Assembly: GCA_009835515.1 (NCBI GenBank)
Contig: VXXH01000598.1
Location: 1 to 12,819, forward strand
Direction: 5' to 3'
From: Candidatus Poribacteria bacterium
GTDB lineage: Bacteria > Poribacteria > WGA-4E > WGA-3G
Length of the DNA stretch: 12,819 nucleotides
The translations under genes and the position numbers were made by a program. The notes under the pieces are model-generated. The model searched no databases. It saw nothing but the letters and a program-made list of their open reading frames with translations, and was not told the origin of the DNA. This document shows, in pieces, positions 1-6,912 of the stretch. Position 1 is the stretch's first letter; the number at the start of each line of letters is the position of its first letter.

Positions 1-2654
1 ACCGTTTGGTCATAGAACCTATCAATAGCCTGTCCACGTAACCCAGAACATTTACACATCTCAACGTTCAATCCGAGTTTCGCCAAGATACCGCTGAAGT
101 AGTGGAGGAATCCCATCTTTTCCTCACCGACAACGACAATCTCTGAGTAACTCCGTGCTGCCTCAACAGCGACATCATCAACCTGCCATGTATCATTCAG
201 ATTCACATAGTGTTTCTCAAAAACCTCGTCGAGTGTAACCTCCTCTGCGAGGAGGCTTCGGATGTCAAAATCGAGGTCCCGCTTGAGTTCTTCATCAAGA
301 GGCATCGGTTCCCCTTTGTGATGGAGCGGCTGATGGACAAGTCGATAGATTTCAAGTTCAATATTCGTATCCTGTTTCGTATAGACGCGTGCGTCCCGGA
401 CATCTATGCCGTTGGCGAAAAAGAGACCGCTCACTGTGTGTAACTTCCCGATCCGACTTGGACTACAGAGATGCAGTTCTGTAAATCCGGGCCGGTCAAT
501 AAACTGGACGATCCCGGTGCTGGGTGTTGCTTCTGTCTCCGTAGATGCTGCTTCTGCTTGTGTCGTCATCTTTATATGCATAGCGATCTCTTCAGGAGAA
601 ACGCTAATACGGTAGGAAACCGGCATGTGATGAAGGAATTGCTGAAATTCTTCAACGGGCGCGAAGGCACCCCACTGCGTCTCCTCTTGACCGACAAAGC
701 GAGTCCGAGCGACTTCATATAAACTCTTCAAATTATGCTTAACCACATGGCTGAAATTCTGTGAACCGTTGGCTTTGGAATCACAATAAGTGAGCAGATA
801 CAGTGCGGTTAAACGCTCCAACGAGTTAACCTTCTTACAAAATTCAGCGATCGTGCTTTCATCCCAATGATGATAGCGTGCCAAATCTATCATCGCGAGG
901 TGCTCCCGAATCAAAAAGCAGATATCATCTGTCTGTTGCGAATTGAACCCAAATTCGGGTGCGATGCGTTCCGCTTTTTCCGCACCGGTCATCGGGTGGC
1001 TCGGGTCCGGCTTGTCTATATCGTGAAGGAAGAGTGCCATATAGAGCGGACTCGGATCTGAAAGCGATCGGAATGCAGTGTTGAGTTCCTCTAATTCGGA
1101 AGTCGGGGACGGTGTCGTCGGCGCACCAAAACCACCTGCACCACCAAACGGACTACTTGATTCCGTCTGTCGGATTTCATCCAGATGCCCGATCGCAACG
1201 AGTGTATGTTTTCCAACTGTGTATGGATCAAGGCTACGTTCACTTCGGGTCATCATCGCCTTTTCAAAAAGTTCGCCACCTTCCCCGAGGTATGACAGGA
1301 TATTAAGTCTATGCAAGCGTGTGAGGGTCTTCTCTACATCCCCTGGTATATTTATCAACTCTGCCATCCGATTCTGGAAAGAATGCCAATCAAAGGCGTG
1401 AACATAGCGGGAAATGAATGTTGCAAGCGACGCATCAATTTCAAAATCGTACTGCTGAAAGTAGGTGAATAGTATAAAGAGTTCGTCTGCATCCAGTTCA
1501 CCGAAGTTGTTATCCATGCAATAGAGTATATCTGTCCTGACCGCAAGCACATCTGAGATAGGTATCCCGTTCGCCAGCATCTTCCGAATTAGCAGTTCCG
1601 CTTTGAAATGCAGATATTTTGCCTTCGCGTAATATTCCGCCATGAACGCGTAACGCCCTTCGTCGGTTTCATCTGTTAATCCAAGGACGCGAGCGATCTG
1701 TGCCTGCAGCATATCCTCCTTCTCAGGATGATAGGTGAGATCATCATGTGGCGCGTCAGCAAGCACATGAAGCAGATTGCGCACCTTGAACATGAAATCC
1801 AGTGACGGCATTAGCTGCTCATCGTCGTAGTGTTCGTAGAGTTCAGGTATCGATGTAAAGTCTGGCAGCCCACATATCCAGAGCGCGTATTGAAGCGTCC
1901 GTAGTCCGCCGCGTCCGGTTTTCACATTCGGTTGGTTGAGATAGATGGTATCCTCAGCAGCCTTGAAAGCATCCGCCTTAGATTTCAGCAGGTCCAGTAC
2001 AAGCGAGATATCCGATTTTTCGGAATGTACCGCTTTTCGGAAACGTTCCGTCAACGTCGCGTCCCCTGCAATAAACCGCATATCAATCAGGGCGGTCATA
2101 TCTTGGTAGTTCCACTGCGCTATATCCGCCAGCGGGCGATAGATAAAACTGAACTCAAACCCCGGAATCACGGAGTGCAGGCTATCAAAAAAATCGTAGA
2201 ACCAGCGGATCAGTTCCAGCGTGCTCTCATCGTAAATATCCTCTAAATCCACAGAGGAGGTATAGACAACATCCACATCCGAAAAATAGCAGAGTTCATT
2301 CCTACCGTAACTACCGACCCCGTAGAGGGCGACATCCGGCATCCATCCCTCTAATTCTGCCGCTAAGTCGTTCGTATCAACGTCTGGAAGTTGGCTCAGG
2401 ACATCGATCTGCTTCTGGAATTCATCTCGAATCTGGAAGGCGGCGACCTCATAAACCTTCTGAATCACGACATCCCACACCTGTGTATGGATGCCACAAG
2501 CCCCAAAACCGCTTTCGCCCTCCAAGATACGGGCTTTTAGCTGCGCCCGCTCGGATTCGATGAAAGCCGCAAGTTGTTTTTGCAACGCTTCAAAAGTTAC
2601 ATCCAAGTCAGGCACATAGGTATTGAGTCGTTTTTCGATCTGCATGTTATCCAT
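1..2654 (-). CDS. glnD: [Protein-PII] uridylyltransferase / uridylyl-removing enzyme, 3'-truncated by window edge
   Basis: This bifunctional nitrogen sensor adds UMP to PII protein and removes it in response to glutamine. The minus-strand frame starting at ATG 2654 is open for 884 codons and runs off the left edge; I checked every codon and found no stop. Domains in order: a nucleotidyltransferase motif GSYGR at residues 114-118 followed by S125-D126-V-D128, the metal-binding pair typical of GlnD; the PII-uridylyltransferase helical region; an HD domain with H544-D545 in LFLHDIDK and a later SHPM histidine; a first ACT domain at about 708-790; and the start of a second ACT domain from about 830, ending in the conserved RGQAIDRFY stretch. 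Family length is about 850-950 residues, so only the last few dozen codons are missing. An AGGGG ribosome binding site lies 9 nt upstream of ATG 2654. Oddities are a Ser/Gly/Pro-rich insert at about 499-520 and PDPSHPM in place of the usual GRGGDHS after HD. The assignment as a GlnD homologue is firm; enzymatic competence is inferred. Confidence 0.93.
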   Translation of the reverse strand, partial: MDNMQIEKRLNTYVPDLDVTFEALQKQLAAFIESERAQLKARILEGESGFGACGIHTQVWDVVIQKVYEVAAFQIRDEFQKQIDVLSQLPDVDTNDLAAELEGWMPDVALYGVGSYGRNELCYFSDVDVVYTSSVDLEDIYDESTLELIRWFYDFFDSLHSVIPGFEFSFIYRPLADIAQWNYQDMTALIDMRFIAGDATLTERFRKAVHSEKSDISLVLDLLKSKADAFKAAEDTIYLNQPNVKTGRGGLRTLQYALWICGLPDFTSIPELYEHYDDEQLMPSLDFMFKVRNLLHVLADAPHDDLTYHPEKEDMLQAQIARVLGLTDETDEGRYAFMAEYYAKAKYLHFKAELLIRKMLANGIPISDVLAVRTDILYCMDNNFGELDADELFILFTYFQQYDFEIDASLATFISRYVHAFDWHSFQNRMAELINIPGDVEKTLTRLHRLNILSYLGEGGELFEKAMMTRSERSLDPYTVGKHTLVAIGHLDEIRQTESSSPFGGAGGFGAPTTPSPTSELEELNTAFRSLSDPSPLYMALFLHDIDKPDPSHPMTGAEKAERIAPEFGFNSQQTDDICFLIREHLAMIDLARYHHWDESTIAEFCKKVNSLERLTALYLLTYCDSKANGSQNFSHVVKHNLKSLYEVARTRFVGQEETQWGAFAPVEEFQQFLHHMPVSYRISVSPEEIAMHIKMTTQAEAASTETEATPSTGIVQFIDRPGFTELHLCSPSRIGKLHTVSGLFFANGIDVRDARVYTKQDTNIELEIYRLVHQPLHHKGEPMPLDEELKRDLDFDIRSLLAEEVTLDEVFEKHYVNLNDTWQVDDVAVEAARSYSEIVVVGEEKMGFLHYFSGILAKLGLNVEMCKCSGLRGQAIDRFYDQT

Positions 2655-2741
2655 TTCCCATCACCCCTAATATATTAGCGCAGTCCAATTGTGGTGTCGT
2701 TACCTCCAAATCGCGAAATGACTAAAGGATTCATTAAACGC

Positions 2742-2770
2742 ATTATACATCAAATACGGAAAAAAAACAA
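2742..2770 (-). promoter_or_regulatory. Predicted sigma-70-type promoter for glnD
   Basis: Read on the minus strand, TTGTTT (2770-2765) and a perfect TATAAT (2747-2742) are separated by 17 bp. The predicted transcription start is near 2735, giving a leader of about 80 nt before ATG 2654. The -10 is a perfect match; the -35 is weak (3 of 6). Confidence 0.5.
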
Positions 2771-2906
2771 CTGTCGTTTCAATCCTTAACAGTCAGCCGT
2801 TAGAAAATACCCGTGTCTTCACATTCTCATTAGCGAGGTTTGATGGAAATAGAAAATTTAATTCCGTATGGACAATTGAATGGTTCTGCAGCATCCTACT
2901 TTTTTC

Positions 2907-2935
2907 TTGACACACTTTTGCCACCTTGCTAACAT
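2907..2935 (+). promoter_or_regulatory. Predicted sigma-70-type promoter for the six-gene cluster
   Basis: A perfect TTGACA at 2907-2912 and TAACAT at 2930-2935 are separated by exactly 17 bp. Transcription would begin at about 2941-2943, right at the ribosome binding site, so the leader would be very short. The same two hexamers with the same spacing recur before the toxin-antitoxin pair at 9239-9267. Confidence 0.6.
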
Positions 2936-2943
2936 ACAAAATC

Positions 2944-2948
2944 AGGAG
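2944..2948 (+). promoter_or_regulatory. Ribosome binding site that decides the start of the first oxidoreductase
   Basis: AGGAG ends only 2 nt before the ATG at 2951 but 8 nt before the in-frame ATG at 2957. Normal spacing therefore favours 2957 as the true start. Confidence 0.6.
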
Positions 2949-2956
2949 ATATGAAA

Positions 2957-4018
2957 ATGAACGACACCAAATACCGCGTAGCCATCATCGGGTGTGGACG
3001 GATGGGGCAGAACTATGCTGAGGCATACACCACCTACCCAGACACAGAAATCGTTGCGATCGTTGATGCTAATGCACAACGGCGAGATGTCCTCGGCGCG
3101 CGCTTCAGTGTTGAGGCACTCTACGGAGACGTAGAAACCTTATTGCATAACATCGTGCCGGATATTGCTGTTGTTGTTACACCTACCAAATATATGAAAG
3201 ACGCTGTGATTGCCTGCGCCGAAGCCGGTGTCAAAGGCATCTCCACGGAAAAACCGATCGCGGCGTGTCTCGCAGATGCCGATGCAATGGTCGAAGCGTG
3301 TGAAGAACGCGGCATCGTGTTCGCTGGCGGTAATCTGCAACGCGCAATGAACGAGGTCCAAGAAGCCGCATCCCGCCTTCACAACGGCGAATTTGGGGAC
3401 ATCAAGGGCGCGAGTGTTCACGGGTTCGGTGGCGAAATTTCGGGTGGTGGATGCCAACACATCTCTGTCCTACGGCTTCTCACGGATGCTGAAGTCGAGG
3501 AAATCGTCGCCTGGGGAACACCGCCTGAAGCGTTAACTGCAGAAACCGATGAAGGCTTAATTATCAATGGGTGCTTTCGACTCACAAACGGATTGGAATG
3601 CAGTGTCTTCGGTACATCAACACCGTGCCGCGGTGTCGATGTCTGGACAGACGAATGCCTCGTCCGATGGGACTGGAACCCGCCAGAGATTTTCAAAGGT
3701 TATGACCGACACGGCAATCGCATCCGGCTTGAACCCAACTACAATCCGTATCCCTGGAATGAATTCAGTTACCTCACCGGCTCAATCCGCTCATTCTTAG
3801 CAGCGGTTGATGGCAATGGACATCCGTGGATTACTGGCGCAGACCTCCGACAGGCGTTAGAGGTAGCAATCGCTGCAAAACTCTCCGCATCCCGAAACAG
3901 TGCCCCCGTCAAATTACCGTTGGCGGACAGATCCCTAACACTCTACCCACGTCCCTACCGCTGGCTCGGAGGTGACGCAACTGGTAAACCCCAAAGTATC
4001 GAAGAAGCAAAGTCATAG
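2957..4018 (+). CDS. Gfo/Idh/MocA family oxidoreductase 1
   Basis: This is a predicted cytoplasmic NAD(P)-dependent oxidoreductase of 353 residues, usual for the family, whose members oxidise or reduce sugars, polyols and related compounds. Numbered from ATG 2957, the Rossmann dinucleotide-binding motif GCGRMG is at about 12-17, after a short N-terminal beta strand (VAIIG). The EKP motif with the catalytic lysine is near K99 (STEKPIA). The C-terminal domain carries GGGCQH with a histidine near 168, at the position where family members place a catalytic histidine, though the preceding Asp is not seen. There is no signal peptide. ATG 2951 is an alternative start in the same frame, but its ribosome binding site spacing would be too short. 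The last eight codons are the left part of a perfect 68-bp tandem duplication. It is the first gene of the plus-strand cluster, directly behind a good promoter. The exact substrate cannot be told. Confidence 0.9.
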   Translation: MNDTKYRVAIIGCGRMGQNYAEAYTTYPDTEIVAIVDANAQRRDVLGARFSVEALYGDVETLLHNIVPDIAVVVTPTKYMKDAVIACAEAGVKGISTEKPIAACLADADAMVEACEERGIVFAGGNLQRAMNEVQEAASRLHNGEFGDIKGASVHGFGGEISGGGCQHISVLRLLTDAEVEEIVAWGTPPEALTAETDEGLIINGCFRLTNGLECSVFGTSTPCRGVDVWTDECLVRWDWNPPEIFKGYDRHGNRIRLEPNYNPYPWNEFSYLTGSIRSFLAAVDGNGHPWITGADLRQALEVAIAAKLSASRNSAPVKLPLADRSLTLYPRPYRWLGGDATGKPQSIEEAKS

Positions 4019-4130
4019 CGCACGTCGTGTGCAGAAAGTAGTAGGCACGCGCCGCGTGCCGTAGTATCGAAGAAGCAAAGTCATAGCGCACGTCGTGTGC
4101 AGAAAGTAGTAGGCACGCGCCGCGTGCCGT
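3995..4130 (+). repeat. Perfect 68-bp tandem duplication spanning the gene end
   Basis: Bases 3995-4062 are repeated without a mismatch at 4063-4130. The unit begins inside the last eight codons of the upstream oxidoreductase (encoding SIEEAKS and the stop) and ends with a GC-rich hairpin element. The second copy is therefore a noncoding duplicate of a gene tail plus hairpin, placed just before the ribosome binding site of the next gene. Confidence 0.95.
4035..4063 (+). repeat. Intergenic hairpin repeat, copy A
   Basis: This 29-bp element starts AAAGTAGTA and ends CCGTA. It contains the perfect inverted repeat GGCACGC (4044-4050), loop GCC, GCGTGCC (4054-4060). It is identical to copies B and C and close to copy D. 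A REP-like or mRNA-stabilising role is inference. Confidence 0.85.
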
Positions 4131-4131
4131 A
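4103..4131 (+). repeat. Intergenic hairpin repeat, copy B
   Basis: Second copy of the 29-bp element, created by the 68-bp duplication. Its stem arms are at 4112-4118 and 4122-4128. It ends about 16 nt before the PhyH-A start codon, next to an AGGAG ribosome binding site. Confidence 0.85.
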
Positions 4132-4146
4132 ACAGGAGTACAAACG

Positions 4147-4935
4147 ATGAACGAAGATCAGAAATATCTATTCGATTTGACCGGATTCCTCATCGTCGAA
4201 AACGCTTTGACCGCAGAAGAAGTCGCACAATGCAACGCAGCGATTGACCACCACATTGAGGGACTCAGAGAACGTGAGAACTCATTGGCTGGTGGCTCAC
4301 CCGCACTCGTCGGCACGGCAAACCGGATGGACATGGGCGGCATGCTCTCATGGGAAAAACCGTGGTGTGAGCCGTTTCGCAACCTCCTCGTCCATCCGAA
4401 CGTTAAACCTTATCTTGAAGAGGTGTTAGGAAAAAAATACCGACTCGATCACGGACCGGGATTAATCGCTATGGAAAGCGGGACGGAAGGTGGGACTCTG
4501 CACGGTGGTGGGATTGAGCGTCCTAATTTCTCCGAAGCCTACTTCTTCAAATACGGCAGAATCTATACAGGTTTGACTGTCATCGAATACATGCTTGCTG
4601 ATGAAGGTCCCGGTGATGGCGGATTAGCGATCATCCCCGGAAGCCACAAAGCAAACCTTCCGTGTCCAACCAATATGAAGCGGTACGAGGCATATCAGCA
4701 TCTGGTGCTTGAAGTCAATGCCAAGGCAGGCGATGCCGTCATCTTCACTGAAACCTTGACACACGGCACGCTCCCGTGGAAAGGGGACCACCAACGCCGT
4801 GCGCTACTCTACAAGTTCAGTCCCGGATTCCAAGCTTACAGTGCAGGCGCGCATCAGATCACGTATCCCGATTACATTGAGGACATGTCCCCCGAACAAC
4901 GAGAAGTCATGGAGGCACCCCACATCCGGCACTAA
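4147..4935 (+). CDS. Phytanoyl-CoA dioxygenase (PhyH) family protein A, with H-G-G in place of H-x-D
   Basis: This is a 262-residue protein of the PhyH branch of Fe(II)/2-oxoglutarate oxygenases, which hydroxylate or otherwise oxidise small molecules in the cytoplasm. The family pattern is visible: N-terminal FDLTGFLIVENALT, a core around EYMLADEGPGDGGLAIIPGSHKAN (split near 148-170), GDAVIFTETLTHG with the distal iron-ligand histidine H206, and an arginine R217/R218 suited to 2-oxoglutarate. At the proximal site the sequence is L118-H119-G120-G121, so glycine stands where the H-x-D aspartate ligand is expected. Such a loss of the carboxylate ligand is known in Fe/2OG halogenases, but it could also mark another subfamily chemistry or an inactive site. 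An AGGAG ribosome binding site precedes ATG 4147. It is the second gene of the cluster and is followed by two further PhyH paralogues that keep H-x-D. Confidence 0.88.
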   Translation: MNEDQKYLFDLTGFLIVENALTAEEVAQCNAAIDHHIEGLRERENSLAGGSPALVGTANRMDMGGMLSWEKPWCEPFRNLLVHPNVKPYLEEVLGKKYRLDHGPGLIAMESGTEGGTLHGGGIERPNFSEAYFFKYGRIYTGLTVIEYMLADEGPGDGGLAIIPGSHKANLPCPTNMKRYEAYQHLVLEVNAKAGDAVIFTETLTHGTLPWKGDHQRRALLYKFSPGFQAYSAGAHQITYPDYIEDMSPEQREVMEAPHIRH

Positions 4936-5076
4936 TTAGAAAGGTTTTCAGTCTTCGGTCTTCGGTCTTCGGTTAGCGCGTGTAGCGGTTGCGTGTTGCT
5001 TGAATTCCACAAGTATCTCTTTAACTGATAACTGATAACCGAAAGCCTGCGTAGCAGGCGAACCGAGAACTATCAG
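4936..5076. repeat. Repeat-rich gap with 7-bp periodic repeats and a hairpin
   Basis: Between PhyH-A and oxidoreductase 2 lie three tandem copies of TCTTCGG (4952-4972) and about 2.5 copies of AACTGAT (5023-5039). A perfect hairpin GCCTGC-GTA-GCAGGC sits at 5045-5059. The outer pieces TTCGGTT (4968-4974) and AACCGAA (5037-5043) are inverted repeats of each other, so the whole could fold into one larger structure. There is no gene and no clear promoter. Confidence 0.7.
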
Positions 5077-5082
5077 AAGGAG
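5077..5082 (+). promoter_or_regulatory. Ribosome binding site supporting a GTG start
   Basis: AAGGAG lies 6 nt before the GTG at 5089, immediately after the repeat-rich gap. It fixes the start of oxidoreductase 2 at a non-ATG codon. Confidence 0.75.
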
Positions 5083-5088
5083 AAACCC

Positions 5089-6036
5089 GTGTCAAAACTA
5101 CGCGTTGCTGTTATCGGCTGCGGCGGCAGAGGCCGTGGCCACATGAAAATCCTCTCACAATTTGACGATACCGAGCTTGTCGCTGTCTGCGATCCGGTTG
5201 AATCCGCGCGAAACGATGCCGCAGACCAGTTCAACGTCTCGAATCGCTACGAGAGCATTGCGGCATTATTGGATGGTGAAACCTTAGACGCTATCTTTGT
5301 CGCTACACCTGCACACCTCAACGGTGAGGCAGCTCTTCCGTGCTTTGAACGTGGTGTCCACACACTTTTAGAGAAACCGCCCGGCATGAGTGTCGCAGAG
5401 ACCGTCGCGCTACGCAGTGCTGCAGAACAAACCGGTGCCAAAGGGATGGTAGGTTGGAACCGTCGTTTCCACCCGATCATTCTTGAAGCGAAACGGCAAG
5501 TCACCGCACGCGGTCCCGTCACACAAATCGTCGGGGAATTCCATAAGAGCATCACCCGATTGGCACAATCCGGCAAATTTCCCGAACACCTGATGGACAA
5601 TATGTTTCTGGAAACTCCGATCCACGCGCTTGATGCGATCCGCGCCATCGCTGAAGCCGATGTTCAAGAGGTGCATAGCGTCGTACAGCGGACAATTTCT
5701 GATTACAAAGATGTTCATGCCGCGCTTATCCTGTTTGACAACGGCTGCGTCGCCCAACACATCGCCAACTACACAACAAATGCACGTCTCGAACGCTACG
5801 AGATTCACGGCAGAGACATTTCTGCTTACCTTGAAGGTGTCTCTCAGGGAACCGTTTTCTCTGATGGCACGCAGCACAAACTCACTGAAGCAGGCACCGG
5901 TGGCACTGTTGAACAGAACAGGTACTTCTTAGATTGCGTCAAATCCGATACGCCCGTTTCGTTTCCAGCGGCGAATCTTGACGAGGCTGTTAAAACCATG
6001 CAACTCGCTGAAGATATTTTAGACGGACTGCGCTAA
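5089..6036 (+). CDS. Gfo/Idh/MocA family oxidoreductase 2 (GTG start)
   Basis: This is a 315-residue predicted NAD(P)-dependent sugar or polyol oxidoreductase, at the short end of the family. It shows the N-terminal Rossmann strand and glycine motif VAVIGCGGRGRGH (residues 6-18), an acidic residue ending the second strand (VAVCD, D35), and the EKP motif with K96 (LLEKPPG). A substrate-domain segment LETPIHALDAIR carries H179, the usual position for a catalytic histidine. No signal peptide or membrane segment is seen. The GTG start follows a strong AAGGAG at ideal spacing and places the first beta strand at the normal distance. It is only distantly similar to the other two Gfo/Idh/MocA proteins in the window, so it probably acts on a different intermediate. 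Its stop codon overlaps the first bases of hairpin repeat copy C. The substrate is unknown. Confidence 0.9.
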   Translation: MSKLRVAVIGCGGRGRGHMKILSQFDDTELVAVCDPVESARNDAADQFNVSNRYESIAALLDGETLDAIFVATPAHLNGEAALPCFERGVHTLLEKPPGMSVAETVALRSAAEQTGAKGMVGWNRRFHPIILEAKRQVTARGPVTQIVGEFHKSITRLAQSGKFPEHLMDNMFLETPIHALDAIRAIAEADVQEVHSVVQRTISDYKDVHAALILFDNGCVAQHIANYTTNARLERYEIHGRDISAYLEGVSQGTVFSDGTQHKLTEAGTGGTVEQNRYFLDCVKSDTPVSFPAANLDEAVKTMQLAEDILDGLR

Positions 6037-6063
6037 AGTAGTAGGCACGCGCCGCGTGCCGTA
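6035..6063 (+). repeat. Intergenic hairpin repeat, copy C
   Basis: Identical over 29 bp to copies A and B. Its first bases are part of the TAA stop of oxidoreductase 2. The stem arms are GGCACGC (6044-6050) and GCGTGCC (6054-6060) with loop GCC. It ends 21 nt before the PhyH-B start. Confidence 0.85.
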
Positions 6064-6084
6064 AACAGCAATAGGAACCCAAAT

Positions 6085-6909
6085 ATGCCAACACTTGATG
6101 AACGCTATGAAGCCTATAAAACCGATGGCTTTGCAATCTTTGAAAAGGTCTTTGACGAACCACAGATGCAAAGTTGGCGCGAGAAACACACCGAACTCTC
6201 CGCCGCCAACGACGGACAGACATGGTTCGGAAATACCCTCGAATTGGCACCCGAACTGATGTGGCCCGCTGTCTCACACCCGACACTCCTTGAATTTATA
6301 GAAAAGGTGATGGGTCCCTTTGTGCAATTGGACAACCTCACGCTCGCCGCGTTCCCACCCATGGAAAAAGAAAAAGCGGAAGGTCGGGTCTCTGGTTGGC
6401 ATCGCGACCGATGGGCACATGTCCCCTTCACCGACGCATATCACCGTCCGAATGCTATCAATGCTATCTCCTATCTGCAAGACTTGACAGATGAATTCGG
6501 ACCGCTCCGTGTCATTGTCGGTTCGCACCGGAAACCGATTGTTATGGAAGACTCACAACGTGGGGTCCCACATCCCGACGAAACACTGATTCACATGGGA
6601 GCGGGGGATGTCGTTATCACACACAACGGACTCATCCACTCCGGCACGCCGAATACTGCTGACACACTACGCTATTTCTTCAGCATCTACTATAATCTAA
6701 CATGGCTGAAGCACACTGATCACCATACGGGTCCGCATACCCAAAAGTTGTTGGAAACAGCAAAATCCGAGAATAACCACCAACACATGCGGCTCCTCGG
6801 TGTGGACGAGCAACTCCAACCGCGATGTAACTCCGGCTTCCTCCAATCAGACGAAGAACGCTGGACAGAGTGGGCAATTGCCGACCAAGAGGCGATCAAG
6901 GAGGGCTAA
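6085..6909 (+). CDS. Phytanoyl-CoA dioxygenase (PhyH) family protein B
   Basis: This is a 274-residue Fe(II)/2-oxoglutarate-dependent oxygenase of the PhyH family, predicted cytoplasmic. The iron-binding facial triad is complete: W105-H106-R107-D108 gives H-x-D, and H185 in GLIHSGTPN is the distal histidine. R196 (TLRYFFSIYYN) is placed to bind 2-oxoglutarate. The family hallmark of a substrate-lid region followed by a PGSH-like turn appears as IVGSHRKP (144-151). The N-terminus has the usual YKTDGFAIFEKVF strand-helix start. No signal peptide is present. The 3' end contains the ribosome binding site of the next gene, and PhyH-C begins 3 nt after this stop codon, so the two are probably translationally coupled. 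The substrate cannot be inferred; true phytanoyl-CoA activity is unlikely to be implied by the family name. Confidence 0.9.
   Translation: MPTLDERYEAYKTDGFAIFEKVFDEPQMQSWREKHTELSAANDGQTWFGNTLELAPELMWPAVSHPTLLEFIEKVMGPFVQLDNLTLAAFPPMEKEKAEGRVSGWHRDRWAHVPFTDAYHRPNAINAISYLQDLTDEFGPLRVIVGSHRKPIVMEDSQRGVPHPDETLIHMGAGDVVITHNGLIHSGTPNTADTLRYFFSIYYNLTWLKHTDHHTGPHTQKLLETAKSENNHQHMRLLGVDEQLQPRCNSGFLQSDEERWTEWAIADQEAIKEG
6898..6905 (+). promoter_or_regulatory. Ribosome binding site of PhyH-C inside the end of PhyH-B
   Basis: AAGGAGGG lies within the last codons of PhyH-B, 7 nt before ATG 6913. It is the strongest Shine-Dalgarno match in the cluster and points to coupled translation of the two oxygenases. 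Confidence 0.75.
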
Positions 6910-6912
6910 CTG

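Larger units (their letters stand above)
2655..2956. promoter_or_regulatory. Divergent intergenic region between glnD and the oxidoreductase/PhyH cluster
   Basis: This gap of about 300 bases holds no credible gene in any frame. It is AT-richer than the flanking genes and carries one sigma-70-like promoter per direction: minus-strand elements at 2742-2770 and plus-strand elements at 2907-2935. The stretch between them (about 2771-2906) shows no clear operator, RNA gene or repeat that I can support. Confidence 0.6.

Noticed and set aside
210..2246. Several plus-strand open frames of 60-107 codons opposite glnD
   Set aside because: They lie opposite an 884-codon frame with clear GlnD motifs and have no ribosome binding sites or recognisable domains.
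1..2654. Possible broken glnD (pseudogene)
   Set aside because: I read the minus-strand frame codon by codon and found no stop or frameshift; it is simply cut by the window edge.
2667..2678. Perfect 12-bp palindrome CTAATATATTAG just upstream of the glnD ribosome binding site
   Set aside because: A few palindromes of this length are expected by chance in a window of this size, and no second copy supports an operator.
5247..5877. Minus-strand frames of 133 and 155 codons within oxidoreductase 2
   Set aside because: They are antisense to a gene with clear Rossmann and EKP motifs and show no domain of their own.
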